Below, one piece after another: positions 1-8,999 of a DNA stretch of 64,000 bases. Origin of the DNA: Allomuricauda sp. (lineage in GTDB: Bacteria; Bacteroidota; Bacteroidia; Flavobacteriales; Flavobacteriaceae); NCBI RefSeq assembly GCF_002699205.1, contig NZ_PABT01000023.1:109753-173752 (forward strand), written 5' to 3'. The position numbers and the translations under genes are program-made. Below the pieces are notes generated by a model. It did not search any database and was not told the origin of the DNA. It worked only from the letters and a program-made list of their open reading frames with translations. Numbering within the stretch: the stretch's first letter is position 1; the number at the start of each line of letters is the position of its first letter.

Positions 1-528
1 GGTCTCCGAAGCTATCTTTACCTGCTTGTGCTCTGGCATGGAATCCATGGTGAGCATATTGTGGTAACGGTCCGCGATCTTAATGATGATCACCCGGACA
101 TCGTCATGTAGGGTCAGCAACATTTTTCTGAAGTTCTCCGCTTGCTGACTTATGTCCTTATCCTTTTTAAGGTGGGCAATCTTGGTTAGTCCATCCACAA
201 TTCGGGCAACGGTCTCGCCGAACATACGCTCAATGTCATCCAAGGTATAGGGTGTGTCCTCCACTACGTCATGGAGCAGGGCAGAAGCAATGGAAACGGC
301 ATCAAGGCCGATTTCCGAAGCTACAATCTTGGCCACGGCAATAGGGTGGAAAATATAAGCTTCCCCAGATTTTCGACGTTGGTCTTTATGGGCATCCACG
401 GCCACGTCAAAGGCAGAACGAATCAACTTCTTGTCCTCATCCGTCAACGTTTGGTAGCTAATGCGAAGTAATTCTTTGTACTGCTTCGCAATCTCCTTGT
501 TCTCTTTTTCAATAGCAGCCTCTGTCAT
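1..528 (-). CDS. RelA/SpoT family (p)ppGpp synthetase/hydrolase, N-terminal part (3' end outside window)
   Basis: Reading from the ATG at 526-528 to the window edge gives 176 residues of the N-terminal HD hydrolase domain of a long RelA/SpoT protein. Visible signatures are DAHKDQRRKSGE, the metal-binding HP, and the HD motif in ALLHDVVEDTPYTL, followed by FGETVARIVDGLTKI. In this family the HD domain breaks down the alarmone (p)ppGpp and a downstream domain makes it; the intact HD motif argues for hydrolase activity. The synthetase and regulatory domains lie outside the window. The gene is last in a minus-strand run trmH-like, M48 protease, this gene, with 44 bp to the preceding stop. Family call is confident; bifunctionality is inferred. 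Confidence 0.93.
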   Translation of the reverse strand, partial: MTEAAIEKENKEIAKQYKELLRISYQTLTDEDKKLIRSAFDVAVDAHKDQRRKSGEAYIFHPIAVAKIVASEIGLDAVSIASALLHDVVEDTPYTLDDIERMFGETVARIVDGLTKIAHLKKDKDISQQAENFRKMLLTLHDDVRVIIIKIADRYHNMLTMDSMPEHKQVKIASET

Positions 529-572
529 AGTATATTAAATTTACTACAATCTTATAATCTAAACAACAAAAT

Positions 573-1805
573 CTATGCCTTTAAGTTTCTGATGCGTTCT
601 ACCAGTGGTGGATGTGAGTAGTGGACAAAAACATAGGCAGGGTGAGGGGTCAGGTTGCTCAAGCTTTTTCTGGACAACTTTTTTAAGGAGGAAATCAAAG
701 GTGCTGCCGCAAAAGTGGTCTTGGCAAAATCATCGGCCTGGAACTCGAACTTCCTCGATAAGTAGTTCATGATCAATCCTGTAATTTCTGATATGGGACT
801 GTACAAAAGGGCGAACCCTACCAAAGCGGCATGAAAACTAGGGGTGGAAACGCCAATGGCCAACGAAATTTCTGGATGATTGATGAACAAGGATAGAATA
901 TACAAGGTTAAACCGGTTGTCAACAGGGAAACGATAAGATTGACGATTATATGTTTGCGTTTATAATGACCTACTTCGTGTGCCAAAACCGCGACAATTT
1001 CATCTTCGGTCAGATCATTGATCAATGTATCAAAAAGTGTGATGCGTTTTTCCTTTCCGAATCCTGAGAAATATGCATTTGCCTTAGTGGATCGTTTGGA
1101 ACCATCTATCACAAAAATATTTTGGAGCTCAAAACCTACTTTTTGGGCATAGTTTTCAATAGCACTTTTTAAGCTTCCATCCTGTAAGGGGGTTTGTTTA
1201 TTGAAAATAGGGACAATAAGGCGGCTATAAAATAAGTTGATAAAAAGGATCACCCCCGAAACCATGGCCCACGCATAGATCCAAAAATTGGGTCCAGTGG
1301 ATTGATAAAATAGCATAAAGAGCGTCAAAATACCTCCCCCCAGGATAACGGTAAGGATGGCTCCTTTCAGTTTATCCGATAAAAAGGTGGATTTAGTGGT
1401 TTTGTTGAATCCATACTTTTCCTCGATAACGAAGGTTCGGTAATAGGAGAATGGTAGCCCCAAAACAGCACTTCCAAGCATAATGATTCCGAAGAAAATC
1501 AAAGCCATTGGAATGGTACTTTCCGTAATGGAGCGTGTGAGTTGGTCCACCCACTCAAAACCTCCGAACCAGAGGAAACAAATGGTTGCCACCAGTGAGA
1601 ATCCGTCGGAAATCAACCCGAATTTATAATTCGTTTTTTTGTATTGCTGTGATTTTTGATACTCGTTTTCATCAAAAACATCGGCGAGCTCTGAGGGTAG
1701 AGTGGATTTGAACCACTTGGCATTCAGGTACTCCAAATACTGGTGGGCCAAATATTGGACCACAAGGATGGCCAGTATAACAAAAAATAGTGAATTTTTT
1801 TCCAT
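573..1805 (-). CDS. M48 family membrane metallopeptidase (Ste24/CAAX prenyl protease 1-like)
   Basis: A 410-residue integral membrane zinc protease. Zinc ligands appear as HEVGH at residues 276-280 and the third-ligand motif EFQAD near 354-358, the arrangement of M48A/Ste24 enzymes. Hydrophobic segments lie near residues 5-22, 64-82, 98-120, 150-168, 172-192, 287-308 and 325-345. In eukaryotes the family processes prenylated CAAX proteins; in bacteria it is thought to act in membrane protein quality control, so no specific substrate is claimed. It sits 3 bp after the TrmH-type methyltransferase gene and upstream of RelA/SpoT, so the three are probably co-transcribed. Confidence 0.9.
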   Translation of the reverse strand: MEKNSLFFVILAILVVQYLAHQYLEYLNAKWFKSTLPSELADVFDENEYQKSQQYKKTNYKFGLISDGFSLVATICFLWFGGFEWVDQLTRSITESTIPMALIFFGIIMLGSAVLGLPFSYYRTFVIEEKYGFNKTTKSTFLSDKLKGAILTVILGGGILTLFMLFYQSTGPNFWIYAWAMVSGVILFINLFYSRLIVPIFNKQTPLQDGSLKSAIENYAQKVGFELQNIFVIDGSKRSTKANAYFSGFGKEKRITLFDTLINDLTEDEIVAVLAHEVGHYKRKHIIVNLIVSLLTTGLTLYILSLFINHPEISLAIGVSTPSFHAALVGFALLYSPISEITGLIMNYLSRKFEFQADDFAKTTFAAAPLISSLKKLSRKSLSNLTPHPAYVFVHYSHPPLVERIRNLKA

Positions 1806-1808
1806 AGC

Positions 1809-2609
1809 TTAAAATCCGCGCTGGCGCTTCGCCTCAAATATAAGTATTGCAGCGGATACCGAAACATTCATGGAGTCTATTTCCCCTTGCATCGGTATAA
1901 TTATGTTTTGGTCGGAATTTTCAAGCCATTTTTCTGTCAATCCAGTAGCTTCCGTACCCATCACTAGGGCGGATGCGGCTTTAAAATCACAATCCACATA
2001 ATTTTTTGAAGCGGTCAAGGCAGCACAATAAATTTTGATTTGGTTAGTTTGCAAAAAATCAATGATCTCGTCCGTGGTCCCGACTCCTATTTGGTTGGTG
2101 AAAAGGCAACCTACGCTGGAGCGGATAATGTTTGGACTATATAGGTCAGATCTGGGGTTTGCAATTAAAACGGCGTCCACGGCAGCGGCAGCGGCCGTAC
2201 GTAGAAGAGCACCGATATTACCCGGTTTTTCAGGAGCTTCGGCAACGAGGACCAAAGGTGTTTTGTTTTTAAAAGTGATGTGCTCCAAATGATGATCTTT
2301 GGAACGCATCAATCCAAGAACGCCCTCCGTAGTGCCACGATGTGCGATTTTACCGTAAACATTCTCGGAGACTTGGATAATTTCCGGTCGGGAAGCTTTG
2401 ATGAAAGATTCGATGGGGATGTCGCCCATGATTTCCGGACAATACAGGAGGGTCTGTAAATTATACCCTCCTTTTTGGGCCAATTCAATCTCTCGTTGTC
2501 CCTCTACAACAAAAAGCCCGGTATTTCTTCGTTCACGCGACTTTTCCTTAAGGAGCAGGATTTTTTTCACCAAAGAATTTTGGGCACTACTTATCAATTT
2601 GGCTTCCAT
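1809..2609 (-). CDS. TrmH/SpoU family RNA 2'-O-methyltransferase
   Basis: 266 residues with the organisation of SpoU-fold (SPOUT) methyltransferases. An N-terminal substrate-binding part with a VVEGQREIELA stretch is followed by the three SPOUT motifs: NIGALLRTAAA, LVMGTEATGL, and IPMQGEIDSMNVSVSAAI near the C-terminus. These build the trefoil knot that binds S-adenosylmethionine. The enzyme should methylate ribose 2'-OH in rRNA or tRNA; the exact nucleotide cannot be read from the sequence (RlmB-like and TsnR-like members look alike). First gene of the minus-strand unit leading to the M48 protease and RelA/SpoT, and divergent from the DUF6503 lipoprotein gene. Confidence 0.9.
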   Translation of the reverse strand: MEAKLISSAQNSLVKKILLLKEKSRERRNTGLFVVEGQREIELAQKGGYNLQTLLYCPEIMGDIPIESFIKASRPEIIQVSENVYGKIAHRGTTEGVLGLMRSKDHHLEHITFKNKTPLVLVAEAPEKPGNIGALLRTAAAAAVDAVLIANPRSDLYSPNIIRSSVGCLFTNQIGVGTTDEIIDFLQTNQIKIYCAALTASKNYVDCDFKAASALVMGTEATGLTEKWLENSDQNIIIPMQGEIDSMNVSVSAAILIFEAKRQRGF

Positions 2610-2678
2610 AATATGGTAAAAATAGATATTCCTGTAATTATAAAAAGGTGTTTTCGACCAAAGGGTAAAATATGAACC

Positions 2679-3479
2679 ATGAATAAACTAACCATTTTAT
2701 TGATTTTCTTGGCCTTTTGTGCCTGTAAACAAGCCCCAAAAGCTGAAAAAGTTGAAGCGCCCGTTCCTCGAGAAACCCCTAGGTCCACACCCAAATACCC
2801 AGAAGCCATCGTCAATATTTTTGAGGCGCATGGTGGATTGGAGCAATGGAAAAAACAACGTACGCTGTCTTTTGTGCTTCCTAAACCAAATTTACAGGAA
2901 ACCCATACGATAGATTTGTGGTCCAGAAAGGATAGAATTGATGCCGAACAATTTTCGATGGGTTTTGATGGTGAACAACCTTGGCTGTTGGATGCCGATC
3001 AAAATTATAAAGGGGATGTTGGATTTTATCATAATTTGATGTTTTACTTCTATGCCATGCCTTTTGTTTTTGCCGATGATGGCATTGTTTATTCAGGGGC
3101 TGACGACTTGGAGTATGATGGAAAGAGCTACCCTGGAATAAAAGTGGCCTATCAGGCTGGGGTGGGAGCCTCATCCAAGGATGAATATTATATCCATTTT
3201 GATGCCGATACCCATCAAATGGCGTGGTTGGGCTATACGGTAACCTATAGGTCTGGGGAAAGTTCGGACAATGTTAAATGGATCAATTACAACGATTGGC
3301 AAAAAGTGAATGGGGTCCTATTGCCGAAATCCATTACTTGGTTTCAATTAGAGGATGGAAATCTAATTGCGCCGAGAAACACGGTCATTTTTGAAAGCGT
3401 TAGCTTGAGTGAAATTCCGAAAGCCATGGATTTTTATGAAAAGCCAGCAGAAGCAGTCTATGTTTTGGATAAAAAATAA
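2679..3479 (+). CDS. DUF6503-type lipoprotein, function unknown
   Basis: 266 residues. The N-terminus is a lipoprotein signal (MNKLTILLIFLAFCAC, lipobox FCAC with Cys at 16) followed by a charged, proline-rich linker. The body has an IVNIFEAHGGLEQWKK start and a DADTHQMAWLGYTV core, resembling the DUF6503 family of Bacteroidota, which looks like an LolA/LolB-type beta-sheet fold that might bind a lipid. Probably anchored in the outer membrane facing the periplasm. It is transcribed alone and ends 3 bp before a bidirectional hairpin terminator shared with the convergent amidohydrolase gene. No enzymatic motif is evident; function is unknown. Confidence 0.75.
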   Translation: MNKLTILLIFLAFCACKQAPKAEKVEAPVPRETPRSTPKYPEAIVNIFEAHGGLEQWKKQRTLSFVLPKPNLQETHTIDLWSRKDRIDAEQFSMGFDGEQPWLLDADQNYKGDVGFYHNLMFYFYAMPFVFADDGIVYSGADDLEYDGKSYPGIKVAYQAGVGASSKDEYYIHFDADTHQMAWLGYTVTYRSGESSDNVKWINYNDWQKVNGVLLPKSITWFQLEDGNLIAPRNTVIFESVSLSEIPKAMDFYEKPAEAVYVLDKK

Positions 3480-3481
3480 AT

Positions 3482-3511
3482 AAAAAAGGCGCCGATTTCG
3501 GCGCCTTTTTT
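3482..3511. terminator. Bidirectional rho-independent terminator
   Basis: A perfect inverted repeat GGCGCCGA-TT-TCGGCGCC at 3488-3505 is flanked by A6 on the left and T6 on the right. It can therefore act on both strands, ending the DUF6503 gene (stop at 3479) and the convergent amidohydrolase gene (stop at 3530). Confidence 0.92.
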
Positions 3512-3529
3512 ACAATATCTCTCTATAAT

Positions 3530-4828
3530 TTACTGTCCTTCCTTTTCTCTCTCGTATTTGTCCATATACCTTTTCCAAAGTTTTGTCTGGTGGGTTTCCA
3601 AAGAAATATCCCTACCATCAATATATGCCTTGATCAGTTGATTGGTGCGCATATCCAAGGCATCTCCTTCGGAAATAAAGAGCGTGGCGCTTTTGCCTTC
3701 CTCTAAAGTTCCGTACCTATCATCAATACCCAAAATCTTGGCAGTATTGCCGGTAATCAGTTGCAATGCTGTTTCCTTGTCCAATCCTTGCGCTACCGTC
3801 TGTCCTGCATAAAAAGCAAGGTTTCTTGTCTGGAAATTGGCAGCATTCTCGTTCTGTAATCCCACTAAAAGTCCCGCATCTACCAACAACTTTGGTAATT
3901 TATAGGTAAAGTCATAGTCATCATCATCAAATCGGGGCAATGAATGGGTCCGTTCCACTAAAACGGGAATATTGTGCTGTTTTAAGAAACCAGCTATTTT
4001 ATTGGCGCTATATCCTCCTACGATCACAACGTGCTTAACCCCCATTTCTTTGGCAAAGGTTACGGCATCGGTTATTTCCTTTTCACCATTGGCATGGATG
4101 TAAAGGCGTTTTGAGCCATCAAAAAGCCCCTGCATGGCTGCAAACGGAAGGTTTTTCTCTTTTTCTGTTGTCTTTCCGTAGGCTATGGAATTTTGGAAGA
4201 AGTTTTTGATGTCATCCATCTCTTTCCCGTAATCTTTATTTGGGATAAAACCTCTTCCTTCGCCCATCCACCTTCTGCCTCTTCTAAAGAAGTTTGGCCA
4301 GTTCATATGGATGCCGTCGTCTGTTTTTAACGCTGCATCTTCCCAGTTCCATGCATCAAACTGTACAATACTTGATGTGCCGGAAATAGTTCCCCCCTGT
4401 GGGGTTATCTGCCCAATGAGAACACCGTTGGGGCGCATACTTTCCACGACCTTTGATTCGGCATTGTAAGCAATTAAACTACGGACATGGGGAATCATTT
4501 CACCAATTTCATCTTGGTCATCACTGGCCCTAACCGCATCCACTTCTACCAAACCAAGTGATTTGGAAGGAGCTATAAAACCAGGGTACACATGTTTGCC
4601 TTCGGCATTGATTACCGTGCCGACCGAGGGAGCCTCAAGATTTGCACCAATGGCCGTGATCGTGCCGTCATTAAAAATGATGGTGCAGTTTTCAATGACC
4701 TCTCCGTTTCCGATGTGGGCGGTTGCACCAACTATCGCAATTTGTTCGGATTGAGGTGGGGCAGGGGTTTGTTGTGCATTCAATGAAACCCCAAATACGA
4801 TTGCTATGATTAAAAATATTCTTTTCAT
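3530..4828 (-). CDS. Secreted amidohydrolase-like protein lacking the HxH metal motif
   Basis: 432 residues from the ATG at 4826-4828, chosen because it begins a good signal peptide (MKRIFLIIAIVFGVSLNAQ); a longer frame reaching 4900 would overlap the preceding gene. The fold looks like an imidazolonepropionase-like amidohydrolase: a beta-sandwich start (IAIVGATAHIGNGEVIENC) and the composite C-terminal part (NTAKILGIDDRYGTLEEGKSATL). Where active members carry PGxIDxHxH, this one reads PGFIAPSKSLG, so two metal-binding histidines are missing. It lies 10 bp after a 981-residue relative on the same strand, so the two are surely co-transcribed. It may be a non-catalytic partner of that protein. 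Periplasmic location is inferred from the signal. Confidence 0.8.
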   Translation of the reverse strand: MKRIFLIIAIVFGVSLNAQQTPAPPQSEQIAIVGATAHIGNGEVIENCTIIFNDGTITAIGANLEAPSVGTVINAEGKHVYPGFIAPSKSLGLVEVDAVRASDDQDEIGEMIPHVRSLIAYNAESKVVESMRPNGVLIGQITPQGGTISGTSSIVQFDAWNWEDAALKTDDGIHMNWPNFFRRGRRWMGEGRGFIPNKDYGKEMDDIKNFFQNSIAYGKTTEKEKNLPFAAMQGLFDGSKRLYIHANGEKEITDAVTFAKEMGVKHVVIVGGYSANKIAGFLKQHNIPVLVERTHSLPRFDDDDYDFTYKLPKLLVDAGLLVGLQNENAANFQTRNLAFYAGQTVAQGLDKETALQLITGNTAKILGIDDRYGTLEEGKSATLFISEGDALDMRTNQLIKAYIDGRDISLETHQTKLWKRYMDKYEREKEGQ

Positions 4829-4838
4829 AATTTGTTTT

Positions 4839-7784
4839 TTAAAGGGTTTCACATTCAAATCGTTCTTTCTTGTTTTGAACGGGAGTACGGGTTTTTGCAC
4901 CCTTCTTTTTTTCGTTCAGCATCATACCAATAAGTTGGTTTCTCTCCTTTTTTACGGATTCCCTCAACATTTTGTCTTTTTCGAGATCAAAATATACTTT
5001 TCCTTCGATCAAGGTTTTTTCCGCCTTGGCATATACAGATAGTGGGTGGTCGCTCCATAGGACAACGTCCGCATCTTTTCCTTCTTCGATACTGCCCACT
5101 CGGTCGTCCAAATGCAATAATTTTGCAGGGTTCAATGTTACCGTTTTCCAGGCCTCAATTTCCGACAGGCCACCGTATTTTACCGTTTTACCGGCTTCTT
5201 GATTTAATCTGCGGGACATTTCAGCATCATCACTGTTGATGGCTACCGTGATACCTTGGCTTGTCATGATCGCGGCATTGTAGGGAATGGCATCGTTTAC
5301 CTCATATTTGTAGGCCCACCAGTCACTGAATGTGCCGCCTCCAACACCATGTGCGGCCATTTTATCGGCCACTTTGTAGCCCTCCAAAATATGGGTGAAC
5401 GTATTCATTCTGAAACCAAATTTCTCGGCTACCTTCATCATCATGTTGATCTCGCTTTGCACGTAGGAATGGCAAGAGATGAACCGTTCCCCATTTAAGA
5501 TTTCAGCCAAGATTTCCATTTCTTCGTCGTGACGGTACGGTTCTCCACTTTTTTTCTTGGCATCGTATTCCTTGGCTCTCTGGAAATAATCGGTATATAC
5601 CTGCTCAACACCCATTCTGGTTTGGGGAAAACGGGTATAGCTGCCCCAATTGGACTGCTTTACGTTTTCACCCAAGGCAAATTTGATGAACTTGGGGGAG
5701 TTCTCAAATATCAATCCTTCTGCGTTTTCGCCCCACTTAAGTCTCAGTATGGCAGATTGCCCGCCTATGGGGTTGGCGGAACCGTGCAAAAGTTGTGCGG
5801 TAGTAACCCCACCTGCCAGATTTCGATAAATATCCATGTCTTTCGGATCTACCACATCTTCCATTCGAACTTCGGCAGAAGAGTTATGTCCCCCTTCGTT
5901 GATCGATAAGGCGGCAATATGCGTGTGCTCGTCAATAATTCCAGCGGTCAGGTGCTTTCCAGTAGCGTCTATAACGGTGGCTCCTCCTGGACGTAAATCT
6001 TTGCCCACTTTGGCAATTTTACCTTTTTTTATCAATACATCTGTGTTTTCCAAGATGCTCTCACCGGTCCAAACTGTTGCATTTTTAAACAGGATATCCT
6101 CTTGCTTGGGTTTCTCCTTGTAGCCGTATCCAACGTTTGGATATGTTACCGCCATCAACTGGGGTTTTTCACCGGCTTCTTTATCTTTGGATTTTTCTTT
6201 GTACGGCGCAGTTCTTGTCAGTGTTGCCGAAGTTTCATTTCCATTGGGAAGGACCACGGTCCCTTTGATGGTCTCCGTATTTGACAAAACATGGGCCACC
6301 AATCGGTAAGCACCGGTATTGCCCTCGCTAAAAGATATGTTCAACCAATCCAAAGAATAATCAATCTTGGATTCCAAGGTCTCGGAACCTTTTTTGACCT
6401 CGGCTTTTGGCTTGTCCAAATCCCCTGATAATGAAACGGTATACGTGTTTCCATTTACCGTAAGATTGTAGTCACCGCGAACATCGATGATATCCATGCT
6501 CTTGATAACGTTCCTGTTTCCCTGTACCCAGTTTTCATAAAGCGTGGTTCCTTTGTCAAAAATGTCACCTGAAGTGATCAAGAAGTTGGCATGGCTTCCA
6601 GGTTGCAAGGAACCTATTTCGTCTGATTTGCCCAGAATTTCGGCAGGAATGGTGGTCAAAGCTTCCAATGCTTTGGTCTTGGAAAGACCATAGGTGATGG
6701 CCTTCATTATTTTTTCCTTAAACTCCTTTGGCGATTTAAGCCCGTGTAAGGTGATGGAAAAATCCACACCGTTGTCTGCCAATACTTTTGGATTGGAAGG
6801 TGCCAAATTCCAGTGTCTCATATCTTTTAACGCAATGTATTTTGCTTTCTGAGGATCGGATACATCAAATGGGTCTGGAAAATCAACGGGCAGGATCAAT
6901 TTGGCATTTGTGGCTTTTATATCCTCAATACGCTCATATTCATCACCACCGGCCAAAATGGTATATTGAATTCCAAATAAATCCCCGATCTTATCGGCAC
7001 GTAGCACATTACCATTGCCACCGGCAGCGAAAATTTGGGTTAATCCCTTGTTGGCGATGAGGGCTTCCAAAGAACGGTCCTTGGTGTCCACGTTACCTTT
7101 GCTGTACCAATCCATATCGTAGTACAATTGGCGCATCAATGCCATGGCCCCCATTAAAGAACTTGGGTAGGATTGTTTTGAGGCGACACTCTTGTTAAAG
7201 GAAAAGTATTGTGCCGATTTGTCCGAAAGAATTCGCTGCGCTTCGGAAGCATTGTCATTTAAGGTGACCAAAAGACCTGTTCCCCTTGCAATACCATCTT
7301 GAATGTGTGTGTTGATGGCACCAAAACCGGCATTTCTGAGTTCTTTGGCCTTTTTGGCATCGTACTCAAAACTGTTGATGGCATCATTCTCTGGCATGAT
7401 ATGGTCGTTCCAGTAAAATCCTTCCCTTGATGGGCCATACTGGGCAGACCTTCCGCCTCCGCCTGCTCTCTTTGGGAGTTTTACCCCAAACCCAGAGAAT
7501 ACATCAATGAATGAGGGGTAGATAAACTTCCCATTCATATCCTCAACAATAGCATTGCTCGGAATGTTTACGGATTTCCCCACTTGTACCACTTTGCCGT
7601 TTTTAATCAGCAAAGTTCCATTGTTGATAACTTGCGTGGGGGTTACATAGATCTTGGCATTGGTAAATGCGGTGTAGTTGTTGTTTTTCTTTGCCTTTAC
7701 ACCATCATTTATTGGAAAATAATCCTGTGCGAACAAAGAAACACTGCCCATAAATAACAGCAGCGCTAAAAGTTTAAGTTTCAT
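4839..7784 (-). CDS. Secreted double-domain amidohydrolase family protein
   Basis: 981 residues with a signal peptide (MKLKLLALLLFMGSVSLFAQ). It contains two amidohydrolase-like units. The N-terminal one (about residues 30-430) reads YPSFIDVFSGFG where a HxH is expected and looks inactive. The C-terminal one (about 590-960) keeps GIIDEHTHIA, plus later SCHSYVQSE, FTHILEGY and INSDDAE, matching the metal-ligand series of active amidohydrolases. The architecture is typical of exported Bacteroidota proteins of unknown substrate; hydrolysis of a cyclic amide or dipeptide is only a family-level guess. First gene of a two-gene unit with the HxH-less 432-residue protein downstream. Confidence 0.85.
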   Translation of the reverse strand: MKLKLLALLLFMGSVSLFAQDYFPINDGVKAKKNNNYTAFTNAKIYVTPTQVINNGTLLIKNGKVVQVGKSVNIPSNAIVEDMNGKFIYPSFIDVFSGFGVKLPKRAGGGGRSAQYGPSREGFYWNDHIMPENDAINSFEYDAKKAKELRNAGFGAINTHIQDGIARGTGLLVTLNDNASEAQRILSDKSAQYFSFNKSVASKQSYPSSLMGAMALMRQLYYDMDWYSKGNVDTKDRSLEALIANKGLTQIFAAGGNGNVLRADKIGDLFGIQYTILAGGDEYERIEDIKATNAKLILPVDFPDPFDVSDPQKAKYIALKDMRHWNLAPSNPKVLADNGVDFSITLHGLKSPKEFKEKIMKAITYGLSKTKALEALTTIPAEILGKSDEIGSLQPGSHANFLITSGDIFDKGTTLYENWVQGNRNVIKSMDIIDVRGDYNLTVNGNTYTVSLSGDLDKPKAEVKKGSETLESKIDYSLDWLNISFSEGNTGAYRLVAHVLSNTETIKGTVVLPNGNETSATLTRTAPYKEKSKDKEAGEKPQLMAVTYPNVGYGYKEKPKQEDILFKNATVWTGESILENTDVLIKKGKIAKVGKDLRPGGATVIDATGKHLTAGIIDEHTHIAALSINEGGHNSSAEVRMEDVVDPKDMDIYRNLAGGVTTAQLLHGSANPIGGQSAILRLKWGENAEGLIFENSPKFIKFALGENVKQSNWGSYTRFPQTRMGVEQVYTDYFQRAKEYDAKKKSGEPYRHDEEMEILAEILNGERFISCHSYVQSEINMMMKVAEKFGFRMNTFTHILEGYKVADKMAAHGVGGGTFSDWWAYKYEVNDAIPYNAAIMTSQGITVAINSDDAEMSRRLNQEAGKTVKYGGLSEIEAWKTVTLNPAKLLHLDDRVGSIEEGKDADVVLWSDHPLSVYAKAEKTLIEGKVYFDLEKDKMLRESVKKERNQLIGMMLNEKKKGAKTRTPVQNKKERFECETL

Positions 7785-7843
7785 AGGGTTTAGAATTAAT
7801 TAGTCGGATTAAAGATAATCTTTGTGAAAGGACTCCACAAGTC

Positions 7844-8917
7844 TCAAAGCTGGCCAGAGCGTTGTTTTCGGTAGTTGATCATGAGCCCTACGACGGAGTT
7901 GTAACTTTTTATGCCTTCTTTTTGGTTGTTCGCCTTTAAAAAAGTGTTGAACACGGATTTGAAGAGGGGTTCCAACGGATTTTCATATTTTTTCCAAAAA
8001 TCATTCAATTCGTTAAAATTTTCCTTGACGCCAGCGTGTAATGTAGGAACAATTTCATTATACCGTTCCTCATCCTTATGGTAAAGGTCGGTAAGGCAAT
8101 AGCCCAAAGCGTGATGGTACGCGGAATATTTAAAATAAGGGTCCGCACTTTGCGAAGTGACCAAAAAACCTATAAAGTTGGTGGCACCCTCTGCCGAGTA
8201 GCCCAATTGATGACCTACTTCATGACCGCTCACCGCCGGTAACCTGAATTTTGGTGTAACCCCATTTACTTGCGCCTCATTGGTGAAAGGGTTTAGATAG
8301 CCTCCATAGCCCATAAATGTAAGAGGGACGCTATAGATGGATGATTTGAGGCTTCTATGTTCGTATTCAAAATCCGGGTATTGCTTTGCAAAGTTTTTAT
8401 AAGCTTCTTCTGTTTTTGAAAAGATTTCTTTTTTGGAATAGGGGATATGTACGGGCGATATGGTGTCCCCTGTCAATTCAAGTTGATATTGGTTCGCTTT
8501 ATCAGCAATATATCGGGTCAGTTCCACCAATTCTTCAACTGTATAATCACGCTCAATCCCCAATTTCCAATTGATGGGCTGTCGGTGATAGTTCATTCCC
8601 CAAAGCAGATGAAAGGCAAAAAACGCAATGGATAGCACCACGACAATATTTTTCAAGAACAGTAGTGGTTCCCCCTTGATGCTTTTCCAATGCAGGTAGA
8701 TGTACCTTAGGGCAAGAAAAACAAGGGCAGTGTACATTAAATCCCCGAAAGAAAACGGCAACCATCCAAAAAGCAATCGTAAAAGCCGTGAGATATACGG
8801 ATAAATGCCATTGCTATAATAATCCTCAACGAAGTTTGGGTAACTCCCGATCCATTTTACCAATAGTATTTGAAGCGGAAGTGCAATGGCTATGACTGTC
8901 TTGGTTTTTTGTCCCAT
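7844..8917 (-). CDS. DUF3810 family membrane protein with HEVGH zinc-protease-like motif
   Basis: 357 residues from the ATG at 8915-8917. A TTG ten codons upstream (8945-8947) is possible but abuts the terminator of the preceding gene. The N-terminal 120 residues contain about three hydrophobic helices; the rest is soluble and contains SGHEVGHQLGYSAEGATNF, a HExxH motif with a downstream glutamate as in gluzincin-type peptidases. This matches the DUF3810 family. A membrane-anchored metallopeptidase role is inferred; no substrate is known to me. It lies between the cyclophilin-FKBP lipoprotein gene and the amidohydrolase pair, all on the minus strand. Confidence 0.8.
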   Translation of the reverse strand: MGQKTKTVIAIALPLQILLVKWIGSYPNFVEDYYSNGIYPYISRLLRLLFGWLPFSFGDLMYTALVFLALRYIYLHWKSIKGEPLLFLKNIVVVLSIAFFAFHLLWGMNYHRQPINWKLGIERDYTVEELVELTRYIADKANQYQLELTGDTISPVHIPYSKKEIFSKTEEAYKNFAKQYPDFEYEHRSLKSSIYSVPLTFMGYGGYLNPFTNEAQVNGVTPKFRLPAVSGHEVGHQLGYSAEGATNFIGFLVTSQSADPYFKYSAYHHALGYCLTDLYHKDEERYNEIVPTLHAGVKENFNELNDFWKKYENPLEPLFKSVFNTFLKANNQKEGIKSYNSVVGLMINYRKQRSGQL

Positions 8918-8947
8918 CAAAAATGAAGCAAATCGTTTTAGGCGCAA

Positions 8948-8982
8948 TAAAAAAGCCGCACGGAAAAGTACGGCTTTTTTGT
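8948..8982 (-). terminator. Rho-independent terminator of the PPIase operon
   Basis: A-run, then GCCG...CGGC stem (8954-8957 with 8971-8974, extended with one mismatch to a GCCGCAC/GTACGGC stem) and a T6 run. It follows the stop of the cyclophilin-FKBP gene (9000) on the minus strand. The near-symmetric A and T runs could let it work in either direction. Confidence 0.8.
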
Positions 8983-8999
8983 GTTATGTTCTAAAGTGA

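Noticed and set aside
4829..4900. Longer N-terminus for the 432-residue amidohydrolase-like protein
   Set aside because: It would overlap the end of the preceding gene and hide a clear signal peptide starting at 4828.
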